In this document: in pieces, positions 1-12,500 of the stretch
How positions within the stretch are numbered: the stretch's first letter is position 1
Layout: the number at the start of each line of letters is the position of its first letter
Assembly (NCBI RefSeq): GCF_002775205.1
Contig: NC_036456.1
Coordinates: 11,001,463 to 11,065,462 of the forward strand
DNA length: 64,000 bases
Direction: 5' to 3'
Source: Xiphophorus maculatus
Lineage: Eukaryota; Chordata; Actinopteri; Cyprinodontiformes; Poeciliidae
Notes under the pieces: generated by a model
What the model was told of the DNA's origin: nothing
What the model saw: the letters and a program-made list of their open reading frames with translations, nothing else
Databases searched by the model: none
Made by a program: the position numbers and the translations under genes

Positions 1-220
1 TGCGCTCCAGGTTTTTATACACAGCACTTTACACACAAACTTCACAGCTTAAAACTGTAAAAAAAAAAAAAAAAAAATTAAATAAAAAGTATGTTTCTTC
101 TTACATGTACAATTCCATTCACATCCAGTTGGCGCCAAACGTTTGTCACAAAATACCAATTATTATGATCCATGCACCAGTCAAATGAATTATATTAATC
201 GTGTGTTTAAGTAAGAGTTG

Positions 221-460
221 CAGTGCCGATGAAAAGTTTTCACCCCCTTTGACGTTTTATTGCCTTTAAAAGGGGGGCATTTATGCAATCAATTATTCTA
301 CTTTAAATATGCTTATATAATTATTTTTTATAGAAATCAGTTTCACTTTGATATCAAAGGGTTTGTTTGTCAAAAAAAACAAAAATTGTTGAATATGATT
401 TGTAAAAGCAATAAAAAAGGAGAAAACATTCAAGGGGGTGAATATTTTTTAAAGGCACTG
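221..460. mobile_element. Short Tc1/mariner-type MITE with terminal inverted repeats
   Basis: Left end starts CAGTGCCGATGAAAAG and, reverse-complemented, the right end starts CAGTGCCTTTAAAAAATATT; both continue into CACCCCCTT. 240 bp, no coding capacity. It seems inserted in an older Tc1-like sequence (next entry). Confidence 0.75.
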
Positions 461-625
461 TGTGTAAAGCCCAAAGCACGGTTCCACAAGGTGTTCGCTC
501 AGAGGAACTGAATACAAATGCACGCCACACTTTTTAGATTTTTTTAATTATTATTTGTAAACATGTTTTACATATAAACAACATTTCTTCTTTCTTTTTT
601 TTTCCACTTCAAAGTTGTGCACGTC
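461..625 (+). mobile_element. Tc1-like element fragment
   Basis: Contains GAATACAAATGCACGCCACA and a nearby CCACTTCAAAGTTGTGCAC, which I recognise from the subterminal part of a very common fish Tc1-derived element. The same wording recurs near 58440 in this window. Confidence 0.55.
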
Positions 626-2570
626 TTTACCGCCTGTATCTGTTAACACAAATTCCCGCGAGACACGTTGAAGTTCGTAGTGATGACCGTGACGCGTGGA
701 AAACGTCCGCTGCAAGTCGCTGTAAAATGTCGAAGCGTTTTCCGACAGCCACGTTCGTAATGAGTCGATAAATATCGTATTTTTCTAGTCAGTCGTTCGC
801 CCGAAACGAGCCTGATCACAAGAAGACGGCGAAGTACATTTGAGAGCCAACATTCCACATCACAACCGGCAGAAACGACAAGAGGAATATTGGATCCTTC
901 ACATATAAACTCACAGGAAAGGAAAAAACTACGCGTACGTTGCTACATCGACGCTGCTATGTTTCAACAGAAAGAATGTGTGGAAATCATGTGGGTGAGG
1001 GGAGAGACCGGCTCTTTAAAGACGAGCTGCAGGTGTTACAAATCCCACAAAAAGATAAGGCCTCTCCAGTTGCCCAGTCCTTTAGGTACACAGACATGCA
1101 GAGGCTCAAGGGCAGCAGCTGTTTGTGCAGCGGGGGGAGGGTTTCAGTCCGAAGCTGCCGATTAATGTATCGGTAAGGCCGGTGATTCCTAGACGTCGAG
1201 AATATCTTCTAGGGACGTGGAAAGGCAGTATGGAAAGATTCAAATCAAAGAGACGGTGTAAAGGTCACGCACTCCAAAATGTCTGGAGTGCTTGACCTTT
1301 GTTGACCTTTGTGCTTGTTCTTTTGTTGTTCGTTTGTTTTAAACAACAAAAGAGCTTTTTGTTGTTTAAAAGTTTAGGTTTAAACTTTAAGGTTGACTCT
1401 TGAAAATTAGATGTATCATGTATTAAGAAAGGGGGAAATAAAAAACTAAATAAAACTTGAGCTCTCGCACAAACTCCATATCCACCACAACAACTTTTGA
1501 TCTCAAACTAAGGTGCACAGACTATTTACTCACCCATACCATTAAAATTGAAAGTAATACTTAAGCCATCCCTTATTTATTAAGTCACCAAAGTAATATT
1601 TGGCGGCCCCGAGGGCACTATCACAGCACTAAAAGTTCATTTCCATATATTGAGTTGATCCTTTGGTATGAAAAATAAATAAAATGAGACCCTGTCCTTA
1701 AAGAAAGGTAACACAACCTGTTGTGACTGAACGACACCCCATCGATCTGTGTAGTTCCAGGACACACTGACTTTCACAACAGGAGCAAATGAAAGGCGAA
1801 ACACACTTCAAAGAAATGACAGGGCTTGAAGATTTACGAAAATATCCTTCATTTTTTTTATGTGCAGGCCTGCATAACAAGCGTTTTAAAAATGCCGTCA
1901 AGATGCAAAACGGTGTGGAAACCAATGAAAGGTAAATGGGTTTGAATCGAGGACGTCATTCTGACATCAAGAAAGAAATTAACATGCAAATATTTCTGAT
2001 TTACTGTCTTTGATTCGGCCTTTTTTTCAAAAAAAAAAAAAAAAAAAAGCAACCTGTTATTTCACAACACACTACTGAACATTTCTTCTAACTTGTTACT
2101 CTTTTCAGCACAAAGGCGAATTTAAACATTTACTAGAAACGGGATCGGGACAAATCTAGCCGCAAGCTGCGTTTGATTTGTCTCGGAGGTTGAAACTCGG
2201 AGGTGGGGATGGCGTCACACCAGGCGTGACGGCTTTCCAGATTCAAGTCGGAATATTTGTGGCGCCAACTACTTTTAGCAATACATGTTGCTTCCAAATA
2301 CAACAACAACAAAAGAAACAAACTTACAGACACAACAAAGAGTGGGCAATTATGAAGTAGGCAACATTATCATTTCGGAAATTTTAATTGATCGGCTACC
2401 CAGAAAAAACAAACTGAGTTTCATTAGTCTCTGCTTAGGACGTTTGTTTTTTGTGACTAAAAATAATTTAAAAAATGAAAAGTCCCACTTATTTTTGCTT
2501 GTGGACTGGTCTTTAAGCATTAGATATTGTTTTAACATTTTAAAAATATATATATTACTTAAGAAAAATG
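626..2570. other. Intergenic DNA right of the expected rbpj locus
   Basis: No supported gene. 640-1200 has more CpG than its surroundings and some short ORFs that look random. 1340-2060 is AT-rich with poly-A/T runs. If synteny with human holds, the 3' end of rbpj should lie left of or within the first part, but I see no coding exon of it. Confidence 0.4.
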
Positions 2571-2576
2571 TTTATT
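2571..2576 (-). terminator. cckar: Candidate cckar polyadenylation signal
   Basis: AATAAA on the minus strand, the first one after the cckar stop, giving a 3' UTR of about 370 bases. No transcript evidence; chosen by position only. Confidence 0.35.
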
Positions 2577-2943
2577 TCTTCATATGTGTAATTCCAGAGC
2601 TCACGACGATTCTAAAGTATGTGGCGGTATTTATGTGTCGGACTGGGACGTTGACTCGTTTACTGCTGCGTCAGAGCACTTCATGTCGCGCTCGCGGACC
2701 CTGAAGATGAACGAGCATCGTCAGTACTCTGGACTCTGAAGGTCTCCGGAAAACATCTGGCTGTGACCGTCTGCTGTGAGGGGCCTGCGTCAAGCAGGCG
2801 TCAGCCTACCGACTCTTGTCGTTTCACACCAAGCTAAAATGAAAGAAAGACCCATAAACCGGTCCTGAAAGCACTGTGAGGGCTCAGCAACATGCAACAC
2901 GCTGTCTTCACTCCGGGTTACAGCATGCACAGAGCAGTCCAGA

Positions 2944-3512
2944 TCACCGGACCTCGCTGCACTGAGTCATGGGGATGTTCGTGTTGACGCCGGGCGTGCT
3001 CTCTCTGGTGCTTTGAGTATCGACATTCAGGTCACTGGAGGGCGCGTATCCTCTCGCCACGTCTTTGTGCCATTCAGATGGGCTTTTTTTCTTCCCCCAG
3101 TAGAACCACTTCCTGATTCTCCCCGGGATGTTGAAGCTACAAAAGGTAGCCAGGATGGTCCGCCGGAAGCGTTTGTGCATGAAGCAGTACACGATGGGGT
3201 TGACGCAGGACGAGGTGTAGGACAGCAGGTGGATGAAAGAGATGGGCGCCCCCGTCAGACGGTTGGCCGAGCGCTGGTCGAACGCCTTCCACGCGTTGAC
3301 GACGAAGACGGGGGTCCAGCAGAGGAAGAAGAGAAAAACGATGACTATGAGCATGTGGATGACGCGTTTATTGGCCATCAGCTCCTTTTTGCTGGAGTTT
3401 CGGGACGCCTCCGCTAACTCGCCGCTTCTGCTCTTCCTCGATCTCTTGCTCTCAGAGGAGTTGTAGCCGCCGCCATTTCCTGGTTTGACGCTGCCGGTGC
3501 TGGTGTGGCGTT
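2944..3512 (-). CDS. cckar: cckar coding exon 5: ICL3, TM6, TM7, C-tail and stop
   Basis: Acceptor ends CCGTACCAG. Encodes residues 259-447 and the stop codon. ICL3 is rich in Ser, Lys and Arg. TM6 has FFLCWTP; the top of TM6 reads NAWK (N331, K334) where both human CCK receptors have NxWR. TM7 has SFIHLLSY and NPIVY. The C-tail has one cysteine (C383) and a basic-aromatic patch at 390-401, and ends with many Ser/Thr that could be phosphorylated. The ORF extends upstream of the acceptor only by chance. Confidence 0.95.
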
Positions 3513-6500
3513 CTGGTACGGACGAGAATGTGGAAAAACAAAATAGCAGTTTCATGTAGCATCTAATGCTAATGTAAAGTGTAGCTGGCTCTACATTAGC
3601 ATGCCCCAGGAGGGACTTCTGGCTTTAGATTTTTTGTTCTGCAATGTTCACTAATGGGACTAAAACCAAATGAATTGGTTTGGTTTAGCAAAAAATAAAA
3701 TTGGTTAAAGTACTTAGAATCAACTTAAACTTACTTTGATTTGCAGATATTGTTTGTTTTTCTCTCTGTGATCTACATTGTTAGCATTGAGTGATAAGTG
3801 ACATAAAAATCCAGTTTGCAAGAACATTTCTGTTGTTTTCAAAGCAGAAAACTTGTCATGCACTTCTACTGCGCAACAATGCTAAAGTAGCATCTTCTCG
3901 TACGTCTGTGGTCCCAACCCTATTTTATTAATTCAGTAATCCAGCAACATGTTTTAATGTCACTCAACATGCTGTAAAGCATTCAAAACACATTGTTGCG
4001 TGCTGACTAAAACAACAACAAACAAAAACAATAAAACATTAAAAACACATATATAATTGTTGCAGCCATGCTTTGTTGTCCTACCACGGCTGGAGTTCTT
4101 CAGGGACTGCGCTCGCTTGATTCCCTTGTACAGCTTCAAGGAGATGAGTCCGTAGGCCGTCATCATCATGATACCAGGAATCAGGAAAAGCACCAGCAGC
4201 AGCGCGATGTACCTACAACGACCAAATTTCACCAGAATTACTGCACTGCAGTGAGCATTTGTTGGCTTTAACTCAAGTCAGCGCCAAATTACTTTACAGT
4301 AAATTAAAGGTGGGCTGAATGACTGGTTCCCTGGGTGAGAGTCCCTCACAGTTTGTTTAAAAGAGCATAGTTTCTTCAGATTTAATGGCAAAGGTTAATT
4401 TGTATCTCACTTGACATGAGCTCAGTGTGATTGACAGCAAACAGAGTCTGATCTCTGTTCTCACTACCAAGCTGGAGTGCCTTCGTAGGGGTTCCTGCAC
4501 ATGTACAAAATTGACCTTGTTCAAGCCAGGATTGTACTGGTGCATCCCCCTACTATTTACACCCTGGGCAACTGCCCATATGACTTGTAACAAAACCCAA
4601 CTCCATATCTGCTTGGACAAACCAAGCAGATATGGAGCCATTTCAATCATGGTTTCTATTGGAAGGGTTTTCGTTGCTGGATTTCCTCCGATGGCTGCCT
4701 CGCTCTCTCTTCACCAGGACGAGAAAACCACTCAGCAAAACAGCCGTCTTAAGCTAACCGTTTTGTGGTCATCGTGTAGTACAACTCTCCCCAGTGAATA
4801 GATTTGTATCTCACCAGGACTGCTGGAACACTGTGTTGGGCCATATCAGGCGACACATGTGTCCTGTGCTGTTGTCGAGGCGGGTGAAGGGCCTCAGGGT
4901 GCTGGAAATTGGGTAGGGCAGCATCATGATGAAGGACACCACCCAGGTGGCGGTGATGACCTTTTTGGCGTGGCTCCTTGTCTGCCACACCATGGAAGCG
5001 AGGGGGCTGCAAATGGCATAGTAGCGCTCGATGGAAATGGCCACCAGGTTGAAGGTGGAAACACTGACCGAGACGCCTGCACAGAGAGGAAAACACACCA
5101 AAAGCTCTGTTTGACCATGAAGCAACATCCTCTCTCTCAGGTGTTAGTGTTTTAAAGCAAATGCTTGAAATGACACCCCTAAATGAAGTGCTTTTGTTAG
5201 AGAACTGAAGAGATAGAATTTGCAGCGTCATGAAAATCTACTGACGTAAACAGTTAATTTATACTATTATTGGATTCATACTCAGCAGATCTGGCATCAC
5301 CTGACACTTGGTTACGCATGTCTGAGGTCTCTAAAGTTAGAGCTGCTTTGATGTTTAAGTTTGTCAAAACAATGTTGGAGTCGATGCTGAGTTTCCTTAG
5401 ATGAACACTTTTTAAACTACTTTCAGCAACTAACTGAGTTTACTGTCCTGTTTGATAACTAGGATTAATTAAAAATGTACGTGCGACTGAATTAAAACAA
5501 TCTTTTTGTAAAGTGCCTCAAGACAATATTCGTTATGAATTGACGCTATATCAATAAACTGAATTGAATATTGTGTTGTATTGCTTAATCCTGAAGATGA
5601 AATAACTAAATTTCCTCCATTTCCTTTATTGGAACCACAGTCTTAGATTCTTTCTGTGTTTATTACATAACTGAAACACATTGATTGCATTGATACCATG
5701 TCAGTTTTACAAATAAAATATATGAATATCAAAGAGGTTTAAGCTAAAAACATAAATAAAAACCGAGGTTTGTCCTATGTTCAACCATCTTCTAAAATGT
5801 ATTCTGCGTAATATTTGGAAAGCCGCTGCTTGTGATACTCAAGAGAGGATGCTAAGGAAAGTAAAATGTAGAAAAGAGATGCCATGTCAAAATTTTCAAA
5901 TGAACAAATCACAACACACCTTTTTTTTTTTTTTTTGAATCTTTGCAAGGACTGCTCTTAAGTTGCTTTTTATATTAACAGCATTTCATATTTTTACAAT
6001 TTATAGACAACTACTACTCAGTGGTAGTTGTTATTGTGTCTCGTCTCTATGCTGTAACTGCAAAGTAATTTCCCTGCTGGGATGAATAAAGTACTTCTAT
6101 TCTATTCTATTCTATTCTATTCTATTCTATTCTATTCTATTTAATAAGTCAGCACGTAAAAAAATAAACTAAAAAGACACATTTTGACACAGCCAAACTC
6201 ACATTTATGTGTTCTGTACCGCTGCAGTTCATGCAAAGACAAAGTAGTGCCATTAATTTTATCCCTTGTAACTCTCAGACTTTCTCCCCCCACTTTACAG
6301 TGTAAAGTGTGGATGGACGTTTAGTCATATTTAACACACCATTGCTGCATCTGATCAGTGTGAACACCGTCCTTAGCAATAACAACTCGATCTATAAATA
6401 CATTTTAAATTACGGCTGGGCACAACCTGCAAGAGTGACACATAAGCAGATAAAAACATGGACAAATGATGTAGCAATCCCCAAGGATGGCCCTTTAATC

Positions 6501-9500
6501 TCCATGTACAGCTAAATCGAGAAACAGGAAGTGAGGAGAGGAATTAAAATCACATTTCCTCGTGTTTCTGTAATTGGATGAAAATGAAATATCTGCATTC
6601 AATGCATCATCTGTAATGACTCCACCTTGTTAGAAAGATCCCCACAGAGGTTTTCTGCAAGGCACATGAAGTCGTAATCCAGGTCATTTATCAGAATCAC
6701 AGGCAAATTAAAGTCAAGGAAGAGGTTCGCATCCCTGAATGCACTAAATCATCTCTGTTTAGTCTGTCGCTGTAGGAAACGTCAAATCCCCGAATCAAAA
6801 TAAATGGAAACTGTCTTGCAGTGCCCTCTAATCGTATTCATGCCCTCTGAAGGTTCCCACGTTGTGTCACAAACCCAAACTTTGAAGTACCACAGTCGGA
6901 TTTTATGTTTGTGTTCTTTCAAATGTAAATATAGAAATATAGTGTTGCCCAATTGTGAAATGAAAGAGATATGATAAATGTTTATTTTTTTTACAAGTAA
7001 GATTTGAAAATGTAACACGCATTTGAACTCAACCACCATTTAGTAAAATCCAAATGCTACCTATTAGCTAATTAGTAAACAGATCAAGAAAATATGCATT
7101 TGTAACAAACAAACTAACAAAAACTTAAAAACTGCCATAACGCTTGCCATAGCATGTCACTAAATAGACTGCTAACTCTTAAAATTAACATCTAACTCCA
7201 TAACACTACAGTGACACACACCTATTAATTAATAAAGACTTTTCCCCTTCTAACTTCAGCTGGCCCAGCTGGACTCCATAGATAGATGCGAGACTAGCAT
7301 TTTTTTCATTAGCAGTACGCTAACCAGATACAGCTAGCTTAGCATAACTGACAGAGCATGTTGACAGTCCAGCTTAGACGGAGTGCAGCTCTGTCACAAT
7401 CTGTGTATCTGTTTAGCTATTTTATTAGATATTGTGGAGTTGCCAGACAAATGTATGCAGGCAATCTAGTACGGATACGCTGCCGGCACTGTCCAAGGAG
7501 ACACATATCTTACAATAAGAGCAACTATTCCTCTGTAGTGTCTGCAGCTGTCAGACAATGTGCAGCACAGAGGGGGGGGGGGGGGGGGGAAGCTTGCACT
7601 GACTGGGAAATGACATATCTTTCCTGCTAATGGAGTCAAGTGGACTTAATGTGGACTGCCAAAAAAAAGGAAAGGTCCAATAAACACAACCTTCATTTCT
7701 CAATGAATGAGTTCCTGCATGCCCCAAAGGCTTATCCATCAGGACTTGACCTAAGACAAAGCAATGTAAGAGCATGAACCACAGAAAGCAATCTGAGAGA
7801 TTTAAGCCGGAGCAGACAAAATCCGAGCTAGCGGATGAATTTCAATGACAGTCTGGCCGCAGTATTAAAAGCCATCAGGAAAAACTATCTCTTGATTGCA
7901 TTGCTAAATCCAGCTAAACCGTTGAACCAAATTTGGACTCAGATGTCGAGCAATTTCCATTTTGAAAGTAATACTCTCATTGTGGTTTTTGATCAGGATA
8001 GTTACATACAAGCTTCAGGGCTGTGAGGAAGCATTTACCCCGTTGCAGATGGGGGGGTGGGGGGGTGGGGGGTTGTCACACTGAAATATTTTAGATCATT
8101 AGACTAGATTCTACACCAGATAACCTGAATGAATACAAAACTCAGGAGGATAAATAGGCTGCATGATATCAGAAAAACAAAAGAGCACGCCCTGTTTTAA
8201 GGAAGAATATAAGGAGATATGGGAAGCAAAGTAATTAATATCAATCTGTTTGGAAAGGACCAGAAAACCACAATGAGAGCCAATATCCACAAATCAGGAA
8301 ATCAGTGTCTAACCTCATCAGGAGTGTCTGAACAACATCTAAAGAACTGCAGGCCTCATCTGCCTCATTTAAGGATTTAACATTCTGTTGCAGTAAAGGG
8401 AAACTTTTTTAAAGGCTTGCATCTTGTTGCATGTGGTGTAAAACTTCATTGTGACAGGCAGACATAGTGGTGGTAGTGTCATGGTTTTGCAAGGGAATAG
8501 TCAAAGTCTGCACTAAAATTCAGTTTTGATGTTGTGACATGAGCTTAAACCGGCTGTACAACACCTTAAGAATAATCTGAAACAACTGTGTAAGGAAGAG
8601 TGGGCAAAATGTCTACCACAGTGGGTATGAAAGACGCTTCGACGTTGATCACAGACGGTTGATAGTAGCTGTTGCTATCAGAGGTGGTACAAGGAGTTTT
8701 GCTTGATGTTGAGATTAGTTTGCAGGAGAAGCGTGGCACATATTTACATACTTTAACTAGTCCGGAGTCACTTGTCATGTATTTTCCAGAAGGCGGCTTA
8801 AAGCCGTATCTTCGCACATATCCATGGTTCCCGGTTTTAACAAGCACCCAAAGACTTGGACAAAACAAGTTACAGGACAAAGCTTCACTTTTATACAACA
8901 CGTATTATCTCCCGTCCAACGCTGAGGCTATATGCCTCAACTTGCCCTCAGTATGGTTGGAAAGTTTACATTTATGTCGTCCCGTTAGGACAGCTAACGA
9001 TGGCGAACGTTACGTCTGCGGTGTTTATCTTTCTCAGCCAATAAACTGATTATATTTGACGTGTCCCTGTTGACTCATGGAGGCTGCTCGGATTGTCTTC
9101 TTTACCCCGCGCCAAGTTATTTTCAGACGCAGTGTTTTGACGACCTCCTCAGAACACAGGGAAGACAGAGAAAATGTTCAGTGAGGGCTGGCATCTGGTA
9201 TGATTGCTGCTTCAGAGCCTTCAGTCACATCAGAAATGATTAGAGTTGTTACTCCCATTTGCTCTTGACCGGAAAGGTAATTCATGTGTGTTTCATACAC
9301 AAAGAATGAACTGGTGAGATTCATTTTGGCAGGGGGAACAGGACATCTTTTTCAACCCAAGCTGATAGGAATCGTCTTCCTGCTGTTTTCTGTGGCAGTC
9401 AGTTTTCATCCTTTCTCGTTGAGATCATTAGGCAGGACCTAAATTGAAACTAAAAAGGTTTGTGTCTGTAAAAATATAAATTTATACTCTCTGGACAAAA

Positions 9501-12500
9501 AAGGCCTCCTGTTTTTAGCTCAAGCTCATTAAATCTCCAGGAGCATTTGAACATACAGTGAAATGAACCTTGCCAGACAGCCTCAGATGACTTCAATTAT
9601 CTAATAAGCAATTACCAACACAGCAAAAATTACAATAACTCACCACAGAGACAGAGTTGGATTATATTGCATCCAGCTTTAGGGTTATCAATCGCAATTA
9701 AAATCTTTCACACATTATACCGCTAAAAAAGTGATGGGAAGTTTGGCTCTTGCGGCACGGCTTCCAAAGAAGTGCCGGCCTTTAACTTATTGTCATCTGA
9801 AGCCTCATATTTTTTGCTTAACTTGGAAACGTGAATGTTTTATATGTAATGTTACAACTGGTGTCGTAAAGTTAATTATGTAAATATGAGTGTGCAGGTG
9901 CCAGTCGCTGATTGGCTCCTGAACCCTGCGGAGACTCCAGATTGGAGGAGGATAAAAGACCCTGGACTTCCTGCATCCACCCTGCGTTCATCCCAACCGG
10001 CCACACTGTTTGTCTTTGTTAAAGACCTTGTAAAAGTTCTTGAAGGAGTTTGCAGGTCGTTTATTTTTGTCTAAGTTTATAATTATTTAGGGAGGTAAGT
10101 TTTTGTCATTTGGTTATTTACTTTCAAATAGCTAAGTTCTGGTTAACATTAAGATAGTTATGTTTGTTATATTTGGCTCTTCTGTTTCACTACACGACCA
10201 ATCACTAGAAGGTACCCAGTCATGCAGACTGCTGCTAAAAATATCTGCAAAAACAATGGGTTGCTCAGTGAGAGCTCAGTGAATTCAGGTGTGGTACCAG
10301 GATGCTACGAGTAGAATAAGTCAATTTGTTGAAATTTCCTTGATGCTAAAGTGTAAGCAACTCATTCAAAGAATGACAGACCACATTCAATCACTGAACG
10401 TGGGCAGTTCATAGAGTGCAGTAGTCGCTAATTGTCTTCTGAGTTAACAACTACCGTCCTTCCAAACTTTGTGAATTTCAGAATAATTCACAGAGCTCAT
10501 AGAGAGCTTCTTGGAAATAATTTCCAAGACACCAAGTTCAATGCAAAGCATAGGATACAGAAGAGTAAAGCAACCCTAAACTGGACTCTGGTATCCCAAT
10601 GGACGAGTATGGACGAGTATTTTTTATTTTTCCATTCTTTCCTCCGAAGAGTTTTTGCGGCGCTAGTGGCTCGTATTTTTTGCTACAGTAGGCAGACAGG
10701 AAAGAGGGAAAGGTCACCGGGACCGGGAGTCGAACCCGCGACGTCCGCGTCGAGGACTGAGGCCTCCAAACGTGGGGCGTGCCAAACGTGGGGCGTGCTA
10801 ACCCCCTGTGCCACCACAGCACGCCCCCGGTCCAATGGATTTTTATGGACACTGCCTGACTGCCTTGTGTCAAGTAGAGGATGAATTATGACGACGGCAT
10901 TTTGTCAATGTGCACAGCAGGGCTCAAAGCAAATTCCATCTTGACTGGAGTGAATAGAGCCGTGAGGTCAACACCATACAGCACATTGGGAATAATCTCA
11001 GGTCTTCTGGTTCTGGTCTACTCAACATCCCCAGAACCAGAACCAAACATGGAGAAGCGGCATCCAGTTTCTATGTACCTCAAATCTGGAAGAAAGTTCC
11101 AGAAAACTGGAAAACAGTCGAAACACTGAGTTTCAACTGTTGAGAGTTGCCTTTTGTTAGTAGGAGGTCAAACATTGATCAGCTGTGTATTTGCTTGACG
11201 ACTGGAATTTCAGAAAATGTGATCTGTGTTGCTCGTGTCGTAGTTGGACTTTGGACTGTCTTGTTGCTGAAATGTGCTGTACAAATAAACTTGACTGGAC
11301 TAAACTAGATGACCAGAGTCAGTTCATCTCACCCAACATTACTGCCTGACCTCACCGTTGCTTTCCTGAAACAAGTGTTAAATATACACTCTCAAACCTT
11401 CTGGCCATGGTTTCCAGAAGAGCTGAAACCATCGTAGTTGCAAAAGATCGGCAAACTCCTGGATACCATTAACGTCCATGTATGTAGAACTTGCCAAAGA
11501 GAGCGTTAAGAAAAACCTGGACTTTTGGAAAGATTTGTCTAAAGCATAATTATTTAGTTATAAGCACAAAGGACACATTTGATATAAACCAAAGACAACA
11601 TTCCAGGGGAAAAAAAAACTTATATCACCTGTGACATATGGAGGCGGAAATGTTATGGTGTGAGAATGATTAGACGTAGATATGTGAACATTTCTTCTGA
11701 AAGAACTAAATAATTAATGGGGTGTCCACATTTATTTCCATGTCTGCAGGGGAGAATTTGATCAAACTGTTTTGTTCTGAAAACTCCAGTACACCTTCTT
11801 ACGTCTCTACATACCCATGAAGTACGTGATCAACTTGCACATGCCGAGGCCAAAGATGAAATCCTTCATGACGTTGGGGATTAAGGTGAAGGGGATGCAC
11901 ACCAGGGAGATCATGAGGTCGCTCACTGCCAGGGACAGCAGGAACAGATTGGTGATGGTCCTCAGCCGCGGTCTTCGTCCTACCGGCAGCAGGACGATGA
12001 TGATGATGCTGTTGCCTATGAGGCTGAGGAGGAAGATGATGCTGTACAGGACGATCCGGACAGGCTGGGAGATGTCTGAGAAGGAAAGACGTGTTAGTGT
12101 CTTTACTTTCTTTAAATTGGACCATGTCAATCTGGATTCTGGAAAGAAGGTCTCAGGCTGGAGGAATACTAAGTGGGCTTCTGATAATGACAAGTAGGTC
12201 TACTGGAAAAGTAGACCTACTTGTCATTATGCAGTGACATTATGCAGGTTTTTAATTTATGCATTAAAAATCCTTTTTATAATTTTTTTTGAACACCTCC
12301 TGTCCAGCAGTGTGGCACTCAGAATTAGTGTCAACAAATCTACTTTTACATGCGTATCATGCCATGATGCTCCACTTGAGAAATATATGAAACGTTGTTA
12401 GAAATGGCTTCTTTGTCTATTTCAAATGTAATGGACACAGAGACAAAACAGAAAGGAGAAAAGAAAGCGAGATAGGCGGTGAAAAAGTTTGAAGGGAAAG

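Larger units (their letters stand above)
5077..11814 (-). other. cckar intron 2, rich in transposon remnants
   Basis: 6.7-kb intron. It holds a LINE tail near 5500, a pentanucleotide microsatellite near 6095, G-runs at 7572 and 8051, Tc1 remnants at 8100-8705, 10200-10870 and 11312-11730, a SINE at 10605-10831 and a LINE tail at 10985-11310. No additional exon recognised. Confidence 0.7.

Noticed and set aside
1..2500. Coding exon of rbpj
   Set aside because: Expected neighbour by synteny, but no reading frame resembling RBPJ is present.
4749..5231. 160-aa minus ORF overlapping cckar exon 3
   Set aside because: Wrong frame; the GPCR reading frame in the same place carries ERY and TM motifs.
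10538..10873. 111-aa minus-strand ORF
   Set aside because: It is read through the SINE and the flanking Tc1 remnant.
11817..12197. 126-aa plus ORF opposite cckar exon 2
   Set aside because: Antisense shadow of the TM1-TM2 exon.
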